From Pararhizobium polonicum (GTDB taxonomy: Bacteria > Pseudomonadota > Alphaproteobacteria > Rhizobiales > Rhizobiaceae): a stretch of 64,000 bases of DNA. The notes under the pieces are model-generated. The model had not been told where the DNA came from. It ran no database searches and worked only from the letters and a program-made list of their open reading frames with translations. Made by a program: the position numbers and the translations under genes. Location of the stretch: positions 248,001 to 312,000 of the forward strand of contig NZ_LGLV01000004.1 in assembly GCF_001687365.1 (NCBI RefSeq), read 5' to 3'. Every line of letters starts with the position of its first letter. Position 1 is the stretch's first letter. Below are positions 1 through 9,065 of this stretch, one piece after another.

Positions 1-960
1 GATGAACGGGACTTCGTGGCTGCGGACCTCGAGCACGGCGCGGCTGCCCTTGCCGCCGGCCGAGACATGGCCGAAGCCGGGATCGAAGAAGCCGGCATAG
101 TGGACGCGGAACTCGCCGACCAGCGGATCGAACGGCGTCATTTCGGCGGCATAGAGCGGCGGCACATGCACCGCCTCGCGCGAGACGAGGATGTAGAACT
201 CGTCGGGATCGAGGATCAGTTCGTCGCGGCCACGGCTGTAAAGCGGCTCCCAGAAATCGAAGATGCCGTGCACCGCCTTCTTGTCGACATCGACGACGGC
301 TGTGTGGTGCTTGCCGCGGTAGCCGATGAGACCATCGGCGCCGGTGCCCTTGAGGTCGATGGAAAGCGCAATGCCGCCGCCGGATACGTTCGGCGTATCG
401 CTCGCAACCAGCACATCGCTTTCGTGCAGGGCAAGCAGCTCGGTTTCACTGAGCAGCGCATGGCCGATGCGGAAGCGGATCTGTGAGAGGCGCGAACCGC
501 GCCGGACGATGACCGGGAAGGTGCGCGGGCTGATTTCGAGGTAGAGCGGGCCGGAATAGCCGGCCGGGATCTTGTCAAACTCCTGGGCGCGGTCGGTGAT
601 GACACGGGTGAAGATATCGAGACGGCCGGTCGAGCTTTTCGGATTGGCGGAGGCCGACATGCCGACCGGGAGATCGAGGCTTTCCATCAGCGGCACGATG
701 TAGACGCAGCCGGTTTCCAGCACCGCGCCTTCGGAGAGATCGATGACGTGCAGCTTCAGCCGGTCGAGCTTGTCGGCGACCAGATGGCCGGGGCCCGGCA
801 TGAAGCTGGCGCGGACGCGGAAGGCGATCGAGCCCAGGCGCAGGTCGAGGCTTGCGGGCTGGATCTGATCGTCATCGAGCCGGTCCTCGCTTTTCAACCG
901 TCCCGCATCAAACAGCGCCGCAATGGCGCGATCGGCTAGAATGCCCGTGGCCCTCGTCAT
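1..960 (-). CDS. dcd: dCTP deaminase, long rhizobial form (partial, 3' end outside window)
   Basis: The minus-strand frame is open from an ATG at 960 to the window edge, giving 320 residues with no stop. The N-terminus MTRATGILADRAIAALFDAG and the later stretches SASANPKSSTGRLDIFTR and LKGTGADGLIGYRGKHHTAV fit 2'-deoxycytidine 5'-triphosphate deaminase. This enzyme converts dCTP to dUTP in the thymidylate pathway. Alphaproteobacterial versions are about 370 residues, nearly twice the length of the E. coli enzyme, so roughly 50 C-terminal residues lie beyond the window. It is divergent from metZ; the shared upstream region is 961-1192. The family call is firm; any second activity such as dUTPase is not visible. 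Confidence 0.85.
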   Translation of the reverse strand, partial: MTRATGILADRAIAALFDAGRLKSEDRLDDDQIQPASLDLRLGSIAFRVRASFMPGPGHLVADKLDRLKLHVIDLSEGAVLETGCVYIVPLMESLDLPVGMSASANPKSSTGRLDIFTRVITDRAQEFDKIPAGYSGPLYLEISPRTFPVIVRRGSRLSQIRFRIGHALLSETELLALHESDVLVASDTPNVSGGGIALSIDLKGTGADGLIGYRGKHHTAVVDVDKKAVHGIFDFWEPLYSRGRDELILDPDEFYILVSREAVHVPPLYAAEMTPFDPLVGEFRVHYAGFFDPGFGHVSAGGKGSRAVLEVRSHEVPFI

Positions 961-1037
961 TCCCGTTTTCCTTTTTGCCGCAACCGGCACGTCATAAACC
1001 AAATTGTCCCTGTGACATATCTTCTTGTTCGGGGGAA

Positions 1038-1066
1038 TTGACGCAAGCGCGCTTGCGCAGTATTTG
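1038..1066 (+). promoter_or_regulatory. metZ promoter with internal 16-bp palindrome
   Basis: A -35-like TTGACG (1038-1043) and a -10-like TATTTG (1061-1066) are separated by 17 bases and lie just upstream of the SAM-II aptamer. The spacer holds a perfect 16-bp palindrome, CGCAAGCGCGCTTGCG (1042-1057). A protein bound there would compete with RNA polymerase. The promoter is inferred from the motif match and its position. Confidence 0.55.
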
Positions 1067-1076
1067 AGGAATTATC

Positions 1077-1126
1077 CCGTGGTGATTTGGCCGGTCGGCT
1101 TGCAGCCACGTTAAACAAATAGCTAA
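1077..1126 (+). ncRNA. SAM-II riboswitch aptamer (metA/metZ leader)
   Basis: The leader contains CGTGGTGATTTG (1078-1089), then GCTTGCAGCCACG (1098-1110) and TTAAA with ATAGCTAAA (1111-1126). These match the conserved blocks of the SAM-II (metA) aptamer found in alphaproteobacteria. CGTGG at 1078-1082 pairs with CCACG at 1106-1110, and the A-rich tail is the pseudoknot-forming segment. It precedes the methionine-synthesis gene metZ, the standard location. S-adenosylmethionine binding should lower metZ expression, and the terminator that follows suggests control by premature transcription termination. Confidence 0.9.
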
Positions 1127-1130
1127 AAAG

Positions 1131-1173
1131 GCCGGGTTTGAAACCGGCTTGCTTTTTTGCGGCCGGTTTTTTT
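1131..1173 (+). terminator. Riboswitch expression platform with competing antiterminator
   Basis: AAACCGGC (1141-1148) pairs with GCCGGTTT (1162-1169), followed by a run of T to 1173, which makes an intrinsic terminator ahead of metZ. GCCGG at 1131-1135 can instead pair with CCGGC at 1144-1148, giving a mutually exclusive antiterminator next to the SAM-II aptamer. The alternative pairing is seen in the sequence; its switching role is inferred. Confidence 0.75.
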
Positions 1174-1192
1174 GTTTTGAAAGAGACAATCG

Positions 1193-2377
1193 ATGAGCAA
1201 AAATTGGCGCCCCGCGACACAGCTCGTTCATGGCGGCACGACCCGTTCAAACCATGGTGAAACCTCCGAAGCCATCTTCATGACGCAGGGCTTCGTCTAC
1301 GACAGCTCCGAGGCTGCCGAAGCGCGCTTCAAGGGCGAGACCGACGGCTTCATCTATGCCCGCTACGGCAGCCCGACCAACGACATGTTCGAACAGCGCA
1401 TGTGCATGCTGGAAGGCGCAGAAGACGCGCGCGCCACGGCATCCGGCATGGCCGCGGTCTCGGCCGCCATCCTCTGCCAGCTGAAGGCCGGCGACCATAT
1501 CGTTGCCGCCCGCGCCCTGTTCGGCTCCTGCCGCTGGGTCGTGGAAACGCTGGCGCCGAAATACGGCATCGAATTCACGCTGATCGACGGACGTTTCCTC
1601 GAAAACTGGGAAAAGGCGGTCAAGCCGAACACCAAGGTGTTCTTCCTCGAAAGCCCGACCAATCCGACGCTGGAAGTGGTTGATATCGCAGGTGTCGCCA
1701 AGATCGCCAACGCGATCGGTGCCAAGGTGATCGTCGATAACGTCTTTGCAACGCCGCTTTTGCAGAAGCCGCTGGAACTGGGCGCCCATATCGTCGTCTA
1801 TTCCGCGACCAAGCATATCGACGGCCAGGGCCGTTGCCTCGGCGGCGTCATCCTGTCCGACAAGGAATGGATCAACGAGAACCTGCACGACTATTTCCGC
1901 CACACCGGCCCTGCCCTGTCGCCGTTCAATGCCTGGACGCTGCTGAAGGGCATCGAGACCCTGCCCTTGCGCGTGCGCCAGCAGAGCGAGAATGCCGCGC
2001 GTGTCGCCGATTTCCTCGCCGAGCAGAGCCAGATCGCCAAGGTGATCTATCCCGGCCGCAAGGACCATCCGCAGGCCGACATCATTGCCCGGCAGATGAA
2101 GGGCGGATCGACGCTGGTGTGCTTCGAACTGAAAGGCGGCAAGGACGCAGCCTTCGCCCTTCAGAACGCGCTCGACACGGTGCTGATCTCCAACAATCTC
2201 GGCGACTCGAAGAGCCTGATCACTCATCCGGCAACAACGACGCACAAGAACCTCTCGGACGAAGCCCGTGCTGAACTCGGCATTTCGCCGGGCACGGTGC
2301 GCTTCTCGGCCGGCATCGAGGACAGCGAAGACCTGATCGAGGATTTTGCCCGCGCGCTGAAGTCCGTCCAGGCCTGA
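1193..2377 (+). CDS. metZ: O-succinylhomoserine sulfhydrylase MetZ
   Basis: 394 residues of the Cys/Met-metabolism PLP-dependent family. Direct sulfhydrylation of O-succinylhomoserine with sulfide gives homocysteine for methionine synthesis in the cytoplasm. The N-terminus MSKNWRPATQLVHGGTTRS, the FIYARYGSPTNDMFE stretch and the PLP-lysine region YSATKHIDGQGRCLGG are diagnostic. The start follows a GAAAGAGA ribosome-binding sequence. The SAM-II riboswitch and its terminator lie immediately upstream, which supports MetZ over the transsulfuration enzymes MetB and MetC. It is monocistronic, with a terminator after the stop. Confidence 0.93.
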   Translation: MSKNWRPATQLVHGGTTRSNHGETSEAIFMTQGFVYDSSEAAEARFKGETDGFIYARYGSPTNDMFEQRMCMLEGAEDARATASGMAAVSAAILCQLKAGDHIVAARALFGSCRWVVETLAPKYGIEFTLIDGRFLENWEKAVKPNTKVFFLESPTNPTLEVVDIAGVAKIANAIGAKVIVDNVFATPLLQKPLELGAHIVVYSATKHIDGQGRCLGGVILSDKEWINENLHDYFRHTGPALSPFNAWTLLKGIETLPLRVRQQSENAARVADFLAEQSQIAKVIYPGRKDHPQADIIARQMKGGSTLVCFELKGGKDAAFALQNALDTVLISNNLGDSKSLITHPATTTHKNLSDEARAELGISPGTVRFSAGIEDSEDLIEDFARALKSVQA

Positions 2378-2393
2378 TCCACGGCTCCTATGA

Positions 2394-2427
2394 GACGCCC
2401 GTATCCAGCCGGATGCGGGCGTTTTTC
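2394..2427 (+). terminator. Intrinsic terminator after metZ
   Basis: ACGCCCGTAT pairs with ATGCGGGCGT around a short loop and is followed by TTTTT. It lies between the stop of metZ and the end of the convergent phosphatidyltransferase gene, so it may serve both strands. Confidence 0.7.
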
Positions 2428-3047
2428 TATGTCTGCTTTTCCGCTTTGAAGCTTATCCGCGCCAACATGATCCGTGACAGCGCCGTGTAGAAACAGACGA
2501 GCGCGAAGAGGACGGCGATTTCCGAAAACCACTGCGGGAAAAGGCAGAAGGCCAGAAACACGGCGATCGTTTCGCTAGCCTCGGCAAGCCCCGTCGTGAA
2601 ATAGAGCGATTTCGCGCCCCTCACCTGCGTCGACAGCCCGCGCTTCGCGGCCATGATGGCAAAGGCAAGGAAGCTTGCCCCGTTGATATAGAAGGACAGA
2701 AGCAGCAGGCCGCCCGCCGCGCCGTTTTCATACGGATCGGACAGGATGAAGGCGAGCGGAATGAGGCCGTAGAAGGCGAAGTCGAGGACGATATCGAGGA
2801 AGCCGCCGAAATCCGTCTTTTCCGTTGCCCTTGCTACCGCGCCATCCAGACCGTCACAGATCCGGCTGGCCGCGACCAGCAGAAACGCCAGCACGAATTC
2901 ATCCAGGATAATGGCGACAGCGGCGGCCAGGCCGATCAGGAAGCCGGCGACCGTGACCGTGTTCGCACTGATGCCGCGACGGGCCAGGGCCTGGCCGCCA
3001 TGGTCAAGCCAGGGGGCAAGCCGCTTTCTGATATGGCCGTCCAGCAT
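2427..3047 (-). CDS. CDP-alcohol phosphatidyltransferase family membrane protein
   Basis: 206 residues with several hydrophobic segments. The CDP-alcohol phosphatidyltransferase signature is complete: D65-x2-D68-G69-x2-A72-R73, then G81-x3-D85-x3-D89. Enzymes of this family transfer a phosphatidyl group from CDP-diacylglycerol, or a phospho-alcohol from a CDP-alcohol, at the inner membrane. The polar substrate cannot be named from the sequence; phosphatidylglycerophosphate synthase-like and orphan members are both possible. It is convergent with metZ and divergent from apaG. Confidence 0.8.
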   Translation of the reverse strand: MLDGHIRKRLAPWLDHGGQALARRGISANTVTVAGFLIGLAAAVAIILDEFVLAFLLVAASRICDGLDGAVARATEKTDFGGFLDIVLDFAFYGLIPLAFILSDPYENGAAGGLLLLSFYINGASFLAFAIMAAKRGLSTQVRGAKSLYFTTGLAEASETIAVFLAFCLFPQWFSEIAVLFALVCFYTALSRIMLARISFKAEKQT

Positions 3048-3142
3048 CTGTGCCTTATCCTGACAGTTTTACCGTGTCCGTTATTCTTGACGAAACCATC
3101 TTGTTGTAGAATATCGCCGAAAGACTTGAAAAGGGTTTGCAT

Positions 3143-3535
3143 ATGTATCGCGCGCTGACTCGCGACATCGAGGTGACCGTTGAGCCCTATTATCTGGAGG
3201 AGCAGTCCGATCCGGATGACAGCCGCTATGTCTGGGGATACCGCATCCTGATCTCCAACCTTTCCGACAACACGGTGCGGCTGATGACGCGCTATTGGCA
3301 TATTACCGATGAAAACGGCCAGGTGGACGAGGTCAATGGGCCGGGCGTCATTGGCGAGCAGCCGGTTCTCAATCCCGGCGATACCTATGAATATTCGTCC
3401 GGCTGCCCGCTCGACACGCCATCCGGCGTGATGTTCGGCCATTATTCGATGGAAACCACGGAAGGCGAGTCCTTCACGGTGGACATTCCCGCCTTCTCGC
3501 TCGATTCACCCGGCCAGAACCGCACGCTGAACTGA
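3143..3535 (+). CDS. apaG: ApaG protein
   Basis: 130 residues starting [24 protein letters not shown], with the conserved [27 protein letters not shown] block of the ApaG/DUF525 beta-sandwich fold. In E. coli ApaG is linked to cobalt/magnesium phenotypes and its exact role is unsettled. I chose ATG at 3143 over the TTG at 3137 because AAAAGGG at 3129-3135 sits at good spacing and family members begin MYRA. It is convergent with hslO. Confidence 0.88.
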   Translation: MYRALTRDIEVTVEPYYLEEQSDPDDSRYVWGYRILISNLSDNTVRLMTRYWHITDENGQVDEVNGPGVIGEQPVLNPGDTYEYSSGCPLDTPSGVMFGHYSMETTEGESFTVDIPAFSLDSPGQNRTLN

Positions 3536-3563
3536 CAGCCGCGCGGCCTGGCACAGCCGCTGA

Positions 3564-4562
3564 TTACTGCGGCCGCACTTCCGTTGCCTCGAAACGGTAG
3601 GTCGTCGAGCAGAACTCGCAGGTGACCGAAACCATTCCGTCCTCGACCGTATGATCGATATCCTCCTGGCTCAGGCTGGCCAGGACGTCGCGCAGCCTTT
3701 CCCGCGAACAGCTGCACTTGTCGTAGACCGCCTGTGGCGGATAGACCTTGACGCCGCGTTCGTGGAACAGCCTGTAGAGCAGCCGCTCGGTGCCGACCGT
3801 CGGATCGGTCAGTTCATCGGCGTCGATGGTCTGAACCATGACGCTCGCCTCGCCCCAAAGATCATCGACCTCGAAGTCAGCATCGTCATCCGCCGCGTCG
3901 CCATCGCCGCCGGGAAGATCCGGCTGGCGCATGCGCTCCAGCGTTTCCGGCAGGAACTGCGCGACCATGCCGCCGGCCCGCCAGCGATGGCGCGGCTTGC
4001 CATTTTCGTCGCGGTCGAGCAGCTCGGCGACGCCGAGGCGCACCTTCGTCGGGATCTGCTCCGACTGACGGAAATAGACACCGGCGATCTCTTCGAGAGA
4101 CGCGCCATCGAGCGGCACGATGCCCTGGTAGCGCTGCATATGCGCACCCTGGTCGATGGTGAAAGCCAGAATGCCCTCGCCCAGCAGATGCTGAGGCTGG
4201 GTCAGGCCGTTCTGCTCGGCGATCGACAGAGCCTCCTCGTTGTAGCGGGCATAGGCGCGCACCCGGTCGGGCGTCGAGAAATCGGCGACGACGAGATCGA
4301 CGGGGCCGTTGCCCTTGGTCTGGATGATCAGCTTGCCTTCGAATTTCAGCGAGGTACCGAGCAGAACCGTCAGCACGACCGTCTCGGCAACGAGGCGGGC
4401 GACCGGCAACGGATAGTTGTGGCGCTCGAGAATGGCATCCAGCATCGGACCGAGCTGGACGGCACGGCCACGCACGTCGAGGCCTTCAACCTGAAACGGC
4501 ACGACATGATCGTCGCCGGCGAAATCGAACTGGCCGAGGCCCGATAGGGTTTCCGTCATCAT
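3564..4562 (-). CDS. hslO: Hsp33 redox-regulated holdase chaperone
   Basis: 332 residues. The C-terminal zinc/redox centre is visible as DKCSCSRERL plus CEFCSTTYRF (CxC and CxxC). Hsp33 is a cytoplasmic holdase switched on when oxidation releases zinc and forms disulfides. The N-terminal domain (HVVPFQVEGLDVRGRAVQLG) matches the family. An acidic insertion (GGDGDAADDDADFEVDD) lies mid-protein, as in many rhizobial homologues. The start is at 4562, where AAGGAG precedes two consecutive ATG codons; upstream in-frame codons lack a ribosome-binding site. It lies downstream of argF on the same strand, but a terminator separates them. Confidence 0.92.
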   Translation of the reverse strand: MMTETLSGLGQFDFAGDDHVVPFQVEGLDVRGRAVQLGPMLDAILERHNYPLPVARLVAETVVLTVLLGTSLKFEGKLIIQTKGNGPVDLVVADFSTPDRVRAYARYNEEALSIAEQNGLTQPQHLLGEGILAFTIDQGAHMQRYQGIVPLDGASLEEIAGVYFRQSEQIPTKVRLGVAELLDRDENGKPRHRWRAGGMVAQFLPETLERMRQPDLPGGDGDAADDDADFEVDDLWGEASVMVQTIDADELTDPTVGTERLLYRLFHERGVKVYPPQAVYDKCSCSRERLRDVLASLSQEDIDHTVEDGMVSVTCEFCSTTYRFEATEVRPQ

Positions 4563-4749
4563 TCTGCTCCTTAGCCCCCGCACATCCGCGCACCACAAAG
4601 GCCGGAGCCCTGGGCGACGCGATGTCCGACGCTCTTATTGATCCTGCGCAGGCCCGCTTTGTCCAGATCGTTGCTGAAAAAACGGCTGCTCTTTCCGATC
4701 GCCTCCAGTTTGGACAGCGAAACGGATGGCTGGATAGTCTCAAACACAA

Positions 4750-4786
4750 ATGACCGGCACGGGAAGCCAAGCCTCCCGCCGGTCAT
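4750..4786 (-). terminator. Terminator downstream of argF
   Basis: ATGACCGGC (4750-4758) and GCCGGTCAT (4778-4786) form a 9-bp stem with a GC-rich inner hairpin. Read on the minus strand it is followed by TTTGTGTTT. It lies 60-100 bases past the argF stop. The rest of 4563-4847 shows no convincing gene. Confidence 0.6.
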
Positions 4787-4847
4787 CATCTTGCAGCATA
4801 GATCGTGTGCCGCGGTCCGGTTTTCAATATGCCCGGCACAACGCCCC

Positions 4848-5765
4848 TTACAGGGCGCCGAGGCACCAGGCGAGAACCGATTTCTGCGCATGCAGACGGT
4901 TCTCCGCCTCGTCGAACACGACCGACTGCTTGCCGTCGATCACGTCGTCAGTGACCTCCTCGCCTCGGTGGGCGGGCAGGCAATGCATGAACAGTGCGTC
5001 CTTGTCGGCCTTCGCCATCAGCGCGGCATTGACCTGGAACGGCTGGAAAACATTGTGCCCGCGGGCGCGGTGTTCCTGGTTCATCGACACCCATGTGTCG
5101 GTGACCACGCAATGCGCGCCGTCCACGGCCTGATCGGCGTCATGATAGAGCTTGATCTCGCCACCGTTGTTGCGGGCCCAGTTGAGGATCTTGTCGTCGG
5201 GCTCCGAGCCGAGCGGCACTGCCATGTTCATCCGGTAGCCGAAACGGGCCGAGCCTTCGATGAAGGAATGCAGCACATTGTTGCCGTCGCCGGTCCAGGC
5301 GATCGTCTTGCCCTTCACCGGGCCGCCATGCTCCTCGAAGGTCATGATATCAGCCATGATCTGGCAGGGGTGCGTGGTATCCGTGAGGCCGTTGATGACC
5401 GGAACGGTGGCGTGTTCGGCCAGCTCCAGCAGGCGCGTATGATCGGTGGTGCGGATCATGATCGCGTCGACATAGCGCGAGAGAACCTTGGCCGTATCGC
5501 CAATGGTTTCGGCGCGGCCGAGCTGCATCTCGGTGCCGGAGAGGAACAGCGTCTCGCCGCCAAGCTGGCGCATGCCGACGTCGAAGGACACGCGCGTGCG
5601 GGTCGATGGCTTTTCGAAGATCATCGCCAGCATCTTGCCGGCCAGTGGCTTTTCAGCCGTGCCTGCCTTGGTGGCTGCCTTGCGGACGCGGGCGTCCTCG
5701 ATGATCGTCCGGAGGTCGCCCGTCGTCATGGCGGAAAGATCGAGAAAATGTCTGGTGCCGGCCAT
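4848..5765 (-). CDS. argF: Ornithine carbamoyltransferase
   Basis: 305 residues starting [20 protein letters not shown]. It joins ornithine and carbamoyl phosphate to give citrulline in arginine synthesis. The carbamoyl-phosphate motif STRTR (in [13 protein letters not shown]), HPCQ and the ornithine-binding [11 protein letters not shown] are all present. An upstream in-frame extension to 5879 overlaps the end of argD and is rejected; ATG at 5765 gives the family N-terminus. It follows argD after 43 bases on the same strand, so the two probably form an argD-argF operon. Confidence 0.94.
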   Translation of the reverse strand: MAGTRHFLDLSAMTTGDLRTIIEDARVRKAATKAGTAEKPLAGKMLAMIFEKPSTRTRVSFDVGMRQLGGETLFLSGTEMQLGRAETIGDTAKVLSRYVDAIMIRTTDHTRLLELAEHATVPVINGLTDTTHPCQIMADIMTFEEHGGPVKGKTIAWTGDGNNVLHSFIEGSARFGYRMNMAVPLGSEPDDKILNWARNNGGEIKLYHDADQAVDGAHCVVTDTWVSMNQEHRARGHNVFQPFQVNAALMAKADKDALFMHCLPAHRGEEVTDDVIDGKQSVVFDEAENRLHAQKSVLAWCLGAL

Positions 5766-5808
5766 TCTATTCAAAGTCCTGTGTTTTTCAGCGTAAGGGG
5801 AGCGTCGT

Positions 5809-7008
5809 TCAGGCGGAGGCCTGTCGTCGTTCCACTGTGAGCTGTTCGGCGGCGCGCTCCAGCCGCGCCAGACCTTCACGGGCCTCCTCGGCCGTCGTCA
5901 CCAGCGGCGGCAGCAGGCGGATGACATTTTCGCCCGCCGGCACGGCCAGCAGTTTTTCGGCCCGGATGGCCTTGAGCAGATCGGTCGACGGTACCTTGGC
6001 CTTGATGCCGAGCATCAGGCCCTCGCCGCGGATTTCCTCGATGACATCGGGGAAACGGTCGGCAAGCGAGGCAAGCCCCTGGCGGAAGACCAGCGAGACA
6101 TCGCGCACATGCTGCAGGAAATCATCCGCAAGGATGACATCCAGAACGGCATTGCCAACGGCCATGGCCAGCGGGTTGCCGCCATAGGTCGAGCCGTGCG
6201 TACCGGCGATCATGCCGGAAGCCGCATCCTCGGTCGCAAGGCAGGCGCCAAGCGGGAAGCCGCCGCCGATACCCTTGGCAACAGCCATGATATCCGGCGT
6301 GATACCCGCCCATTCATGGGCAAAGAGCTTGCCTGTGCGGCCGACGCCGGACTGGACCTCGTCGAGGACCAGCAGCAGGCCGTATTCGTCGCACAGCGCC
6401 CGCAGTTCCTGCAGGAACTCCTTCGACACCGTGCGGATGCCGCCCTCGCCCTGGATCGGCTCGATCAGGATCGCGGCGGTTTCTTCGGTGATCGCCGCCT
6501 TCAGTGCTGCCATATCGTCGAACGGCACCTGATAGAAACCCGGCGCCTTCGGGCCGAAACCTTCGAGATATTTCGCCTGGCCACCGGCGGCGATCGTCGC
6601 CAGCGTGCGGCCATGAAAGGCGCCCTCGAAGGTGATGATGTGGAATTTTTCCGGCTGACCCTTGGCGAAATGATAGCGCCGTGCCGTCTTGATGGCGCAT
6701 TCGAGCGCCTCCGCACCGGAGTTGGTGAAGAACACCTTGTCGGCAAAGGTTGCTTCCGTCAGGCGGCGGCTGAGGCTTTCCTGACCGGGAACCTCATACA
6801 GATTGGACAGATGCCAGACCTTTTCCGCCTGTTCCTTCAACGCCGAAACGAGATGCGGATGGGCATGGCCGAGCGAATTGACCGCGACGCCGGCAGCAAA
6901 ATCGAGATAGCGCGTGCCATCCTCGGCGATCAGCCAGACGCCTTCGCCGCGCTCGAACCGCAAAGGGGCGCGAGCATATGTGTCATAAAGCGGCGTGGCA
7001 GCGGCCAT
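5809..7008 (-). CDS. argD: Acetylornithine aminotransferase
   Basis: 399 residues of the class-III PLP aminotransferases, converting N-acetylglutamate semialdehyde to N-acetylornithine. The GxG cofactor region [16 protein letters not shown], the [18 protein letters not shown] block and the PLP lysine in [17 protein letters not shown] are clear. I chose ATG at 7008 ([16 protein letters not shown]), preceded by GAGGAG at 9 bases. The frame is open to 7320, but that extension has no family similarity. It is divergent from gcrA. Confidence 0.93.
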   Translation of the reverse strand: MAAATPLYDTYARAPLRFERGEGVWLIAEDGTRYLDFAAGVAVNSLGHAHPHLVSALKEQAEKVWHLSNLYEVPGQESLSRRLTEATFADKVFFTNSGAEALECAIKTARRYHFAKGQPEKFHIITFEGAFHGRTLATIAAGGQAKYLEGFGPKAPGFYQVPFDDMAALKAAITEETAAILIEPIQGEGGIRTVSKEFLQELRALCDEYGLLLVLDEVQSGVGRTGKLFAHEWAGITPDIMAVAKGIGGGFPLGACLATEDAASGMIAGTHGSTYGGNPLAMAVGNAVLDVILADDFLQHVRDVSLVFRQGLASLADRFPDVIEEIRGEGLMLGIKAKVPSTDLLKAIRAEKLLAVPAGENVIRLLPPLVTTAEEAREGLARLERAAEQLTVERRQASA

Positions 7009-7441
7009 GGCGCAGGTCTCCTCAATCATCGCAGTGATTGTTTCGGTCAATTGTTCGTTTCGGGCTGAGGCCAACCCATAAAAAATCAAAATGCCGCCTC
7101 GCGGCGGCGAGGGCACTATCTTCATTTCGCACTGCGATGTCAACAAAAGCCCACGATTTGCGGCAATTCGCGCGGATACAGGCGATGCGATTTTTTTAGC
7201 CGGATACCCTTGCAAAAATGCCACGCATGACAAGCAAGTTGGGGAAAACTCAGAAATCGATTCGGTGGGATTCAAGGGACTCTTGTCAGGGAGTCCCCCG
7301 GTCTCTACGTTAATAAACAATTACTAGAACGCATGCGGCGGACCTAGTCACCAAAAGTGTTATCGCGTTTCAACCTCGGAGCCTATCCGGGGTTCGGTGG
7401 AGGATTCGACCAACACCAACGCTGGGAATGGAGACAAGACC
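7009..7441. promoter_or_regulatory. argD-gcrA intergenic region: CtrA-like box and clustered GANTC sites
   Basis: This 433-bp divergent spacer has no supported gene. Near gcrA it holds GANTC sites at 7259, 7269, 7278, 7291 and 7403. The pair at 7278 and 7291 lies in the arms of a hairpin (GGGACTC 7276-7282 with GAGTCCC 7291-7297). A CtrA-type site TTAA-N7-TTAC is at 7310-7324. GANTC is the CcrM methylation target in alphaproteobacteria, and CtrA is known to repress gcrA in Caulobacter. The motifs are seen; their use here is inferred. Confidence 0.5.
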
Positions 7442-7966
7442 ATGAACTGGACTGACGAGCGGGTCGAGAAACTCAAGAAATTGTGGTCCGAGGGTTTGAG
7501 CGCGAGCCAGATCGCAGCTCAACTCGGCGGCGTCAGCCGCAACGCCGTCATCGGCAAGGTTCACCGGCTTTGCCTGCCCGGCCGCGCCAAGGCCGGCGGC
7601 AGCACGGCGGCGACCACGCGCGCCAAGCGCCCCGCGACGTCCGCGCCGCGTGCACCGAACTATGCCTCGCGCATGACCACCCGCACCGTGACACGCACGG
7701 CCGGCGCCACCGTCATGAAGGAAGAAGTCGAAATCGACGTCATCGAGGATCAGGAAACGGCACCGGTCGGCAACGTCGTCGTTCCGATGTCGCGCCGCCT
7801 GGTGCTGACGGAGCTGACCGACCGCACCTGCAAGTGGCCGATCGGCGACCCGATGAAGGACGAGTTCCATTTTTGCGGCAACGACTCCCCCGACACGTCC
7901 CCCTACTGCACCTTCCACGCGAAACTGGCCTACCAGCCTTCCGGTGAGCGCCGCCGGGCACGATAA
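7442..7966 (+). CDS. gcrA: Cell-cycle regulator GcrA
   Basis: 174 residues. The N-terminal helix-turn-helix MNWTDERVEKLKKLWSEGLS with SASQIAAQLGGVSRNAVIGK is the GcrA signature. The C-terminal sigma-binding domain keeps CKWPIGDP and the cysteine/histidine-rich FHFCGNDSPDTSPYCTFH. GcrA works with sigma-70 at promoters with methylated GANTC sites and drives cell-cycle genes. A basic Ala/Arg/Thr linker joins the domains. ATG at 7442, with GGAGA upstream, is preferred to GTG at 7397. The upstream region carries GANTC and CtrA-like sites. Confidence 0.95.
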   Translation: MNWTDERVEKLKKLWSEGLSASQIAAQLGGVSRNAVIGKVHRLCLPGRAKAGGSTAATTRAKRPATSAPRAPNYASRMTTRTVTRTAGATVMKEEVEIDVIEDQETAPVGNVVVPMSRRLVLTELTDRTCKWPIGDPMKDEFHFCGNDSPDTSPYCTFHAKLAYQPSGERRRAR

Positions 7967-7978
7967 GGCCGGGTCGGC

Positions 7979-8356
7979 ATGCGGTTCGTCAATCCTATCC
8001 CGTTCGTGCGGGATATCAGCATCTCGAAAACCTTTTATTGCGAGATACTGGGATTGGCGATCACGCAGGACTTCGGCAATTTCGTCATGTTTGAAACCGG
8101 CTTTGCAATGCATGAGGGCAAATCCCTGGAAATAACGGTCTGGGGACGGACGACAGCCGTTTCGGAGCCGTATGGCCGCCAGAATATCCTGCTCTATTTC
8201 GAACACGACAATCTCGACGCGCTTTTCGAGCGCATCTCTTCGAACGTGAACCTCATCCACCCCATCGAGACGCAACCATGGGGACAGAGGGTGTTTCGTC
8301 TATACGATCCCGACGGCCATGCCGTCGAGATCGGCGAACCGCAAGGCAGCGCCTGA
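7979..8356 (+). CDS. VOC/glyoxalase-fold small protein
   Basis: 125 residues. FVNPIPFVRDISISKTFYCEILGL at the N-terminus and RVFRLYDPDGHAVEIGEP at the C-terminus are the two halves of the vicinal-oxygen-chelate fold shared by glyoxalases, bleomycin-resistance proteins and ring-cleavage dioxygenases. No specific substrate can be given. It starts 12 bases after gcrA on the same strand and is probably co-transcribed. It is convergent with phoB. Confidence 0.75.
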   Translation: MRFVNPIPFVRDISISKTFYCEILGLAITQDFGNFVMFETGFAMHEGKSLEITVWGRTTAVSEPYGRQNILLYFEHDNLDALFERISSNVNLIHPIETQPWGQRVFRLYDPDGHAVEIGEPQGSA

Positions 8357-8381
8357 CGGCTTTCGCCATATCCGTAATTGC

Positions 8382-9065
8382 TCAGCTTTCCAGCGAATAG
8401 CCCGCGCCGCGCACCGTGCGGATCACGTCCTGCATGTTGGAAAAATTCAGCGCCTTGCGCAGGCGGCCGACATGGACGTCCACCGTGCGCTCATCGACAT
8501 AGATGTCTTGGCCCCAGACACCGTCCAGAAGCTGCGAACGCGAAAAAACCCGGCCAGGCGAGGCCATGAAGAATTCAAGAAGGCGGAATTCGGTCGGCCC
8601 CAGGCGAACTTCGCGGGTCTTGCGATGAACGCGGTGGGTTTCGCGGTCGAGCTCGATATCGCCGCATTTCAGCAATGTCGAGAGAACCTCCGGTTTCGCC
8701 CGGCGCAACATTGCCTTCACCCGGGCCATCAGCTCCGGTGTCGAAAATGGCTTGACCACATAATCGTCGGCGCCGGTGGCAAGGCCGCGAACACGTTCGC
8801 TCTCTTCTCCCCGCGCCGTCAGCATGATGATCGGCAGACGCTCGGTCTCGGACCGCTGGCGCAGACGCCGGCACAGTTCGATGCCGGAAACGCCCGGGAG
8901 CATCCAATCAAGGATCAGCAGATCCGGCAGGCGTTCCTGCAGGCGCATTTCGGCCTCGTCGCCACGATTGATCGTATCGACTTCGAACCCTTCGGCCTCA
9001 AGATTGTAACGCAGGAGAACGCTGAGCGCCTCCTCATCTTCAACAACGGCAATTCTTGGCAACAT
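8382..9065 (-). CDS. phoB: Phosphate regulon response regulator PhoB
   Basis: 227 residues. The receiver domain has the acidic pair VVEDEE, the phosphoacceptor D53 in LILDWMLPG and the conserved lysine in VVKPFS. The C-terminal winged helix is of OmpR/PhoB type (GRVFSRSQLLDGVWG, VDVHVGRLRKAL). Under phosphate limitation, phosphorylation by PhoR activates Pho-box promoters such as that of pstS. It is the last gene of the phoR-pstSCAB-phoU-phoB block, 108 bases after phoU. Confidence 0.95.
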   Translation of the reverse strand: MLPRIAVVEDEEALSVLLRYNLEAEGFEVDTINRGDEAEMRLQERLPDLLILDWMLPGVSGIELCRRLRQRSETERLPIIMLTARGEESERVRGLATGADDYVVKPFSTPELMARVKAMLRRAKPEVLSTLLKCGDIELDRETHRVHRKTREVRLGPTEFRLLEFFMASPGRVFSRSQLLDGVWGQDIYVDERTVDVHVGRLRKALNFSNMQDVIRTVRGAGYSLES

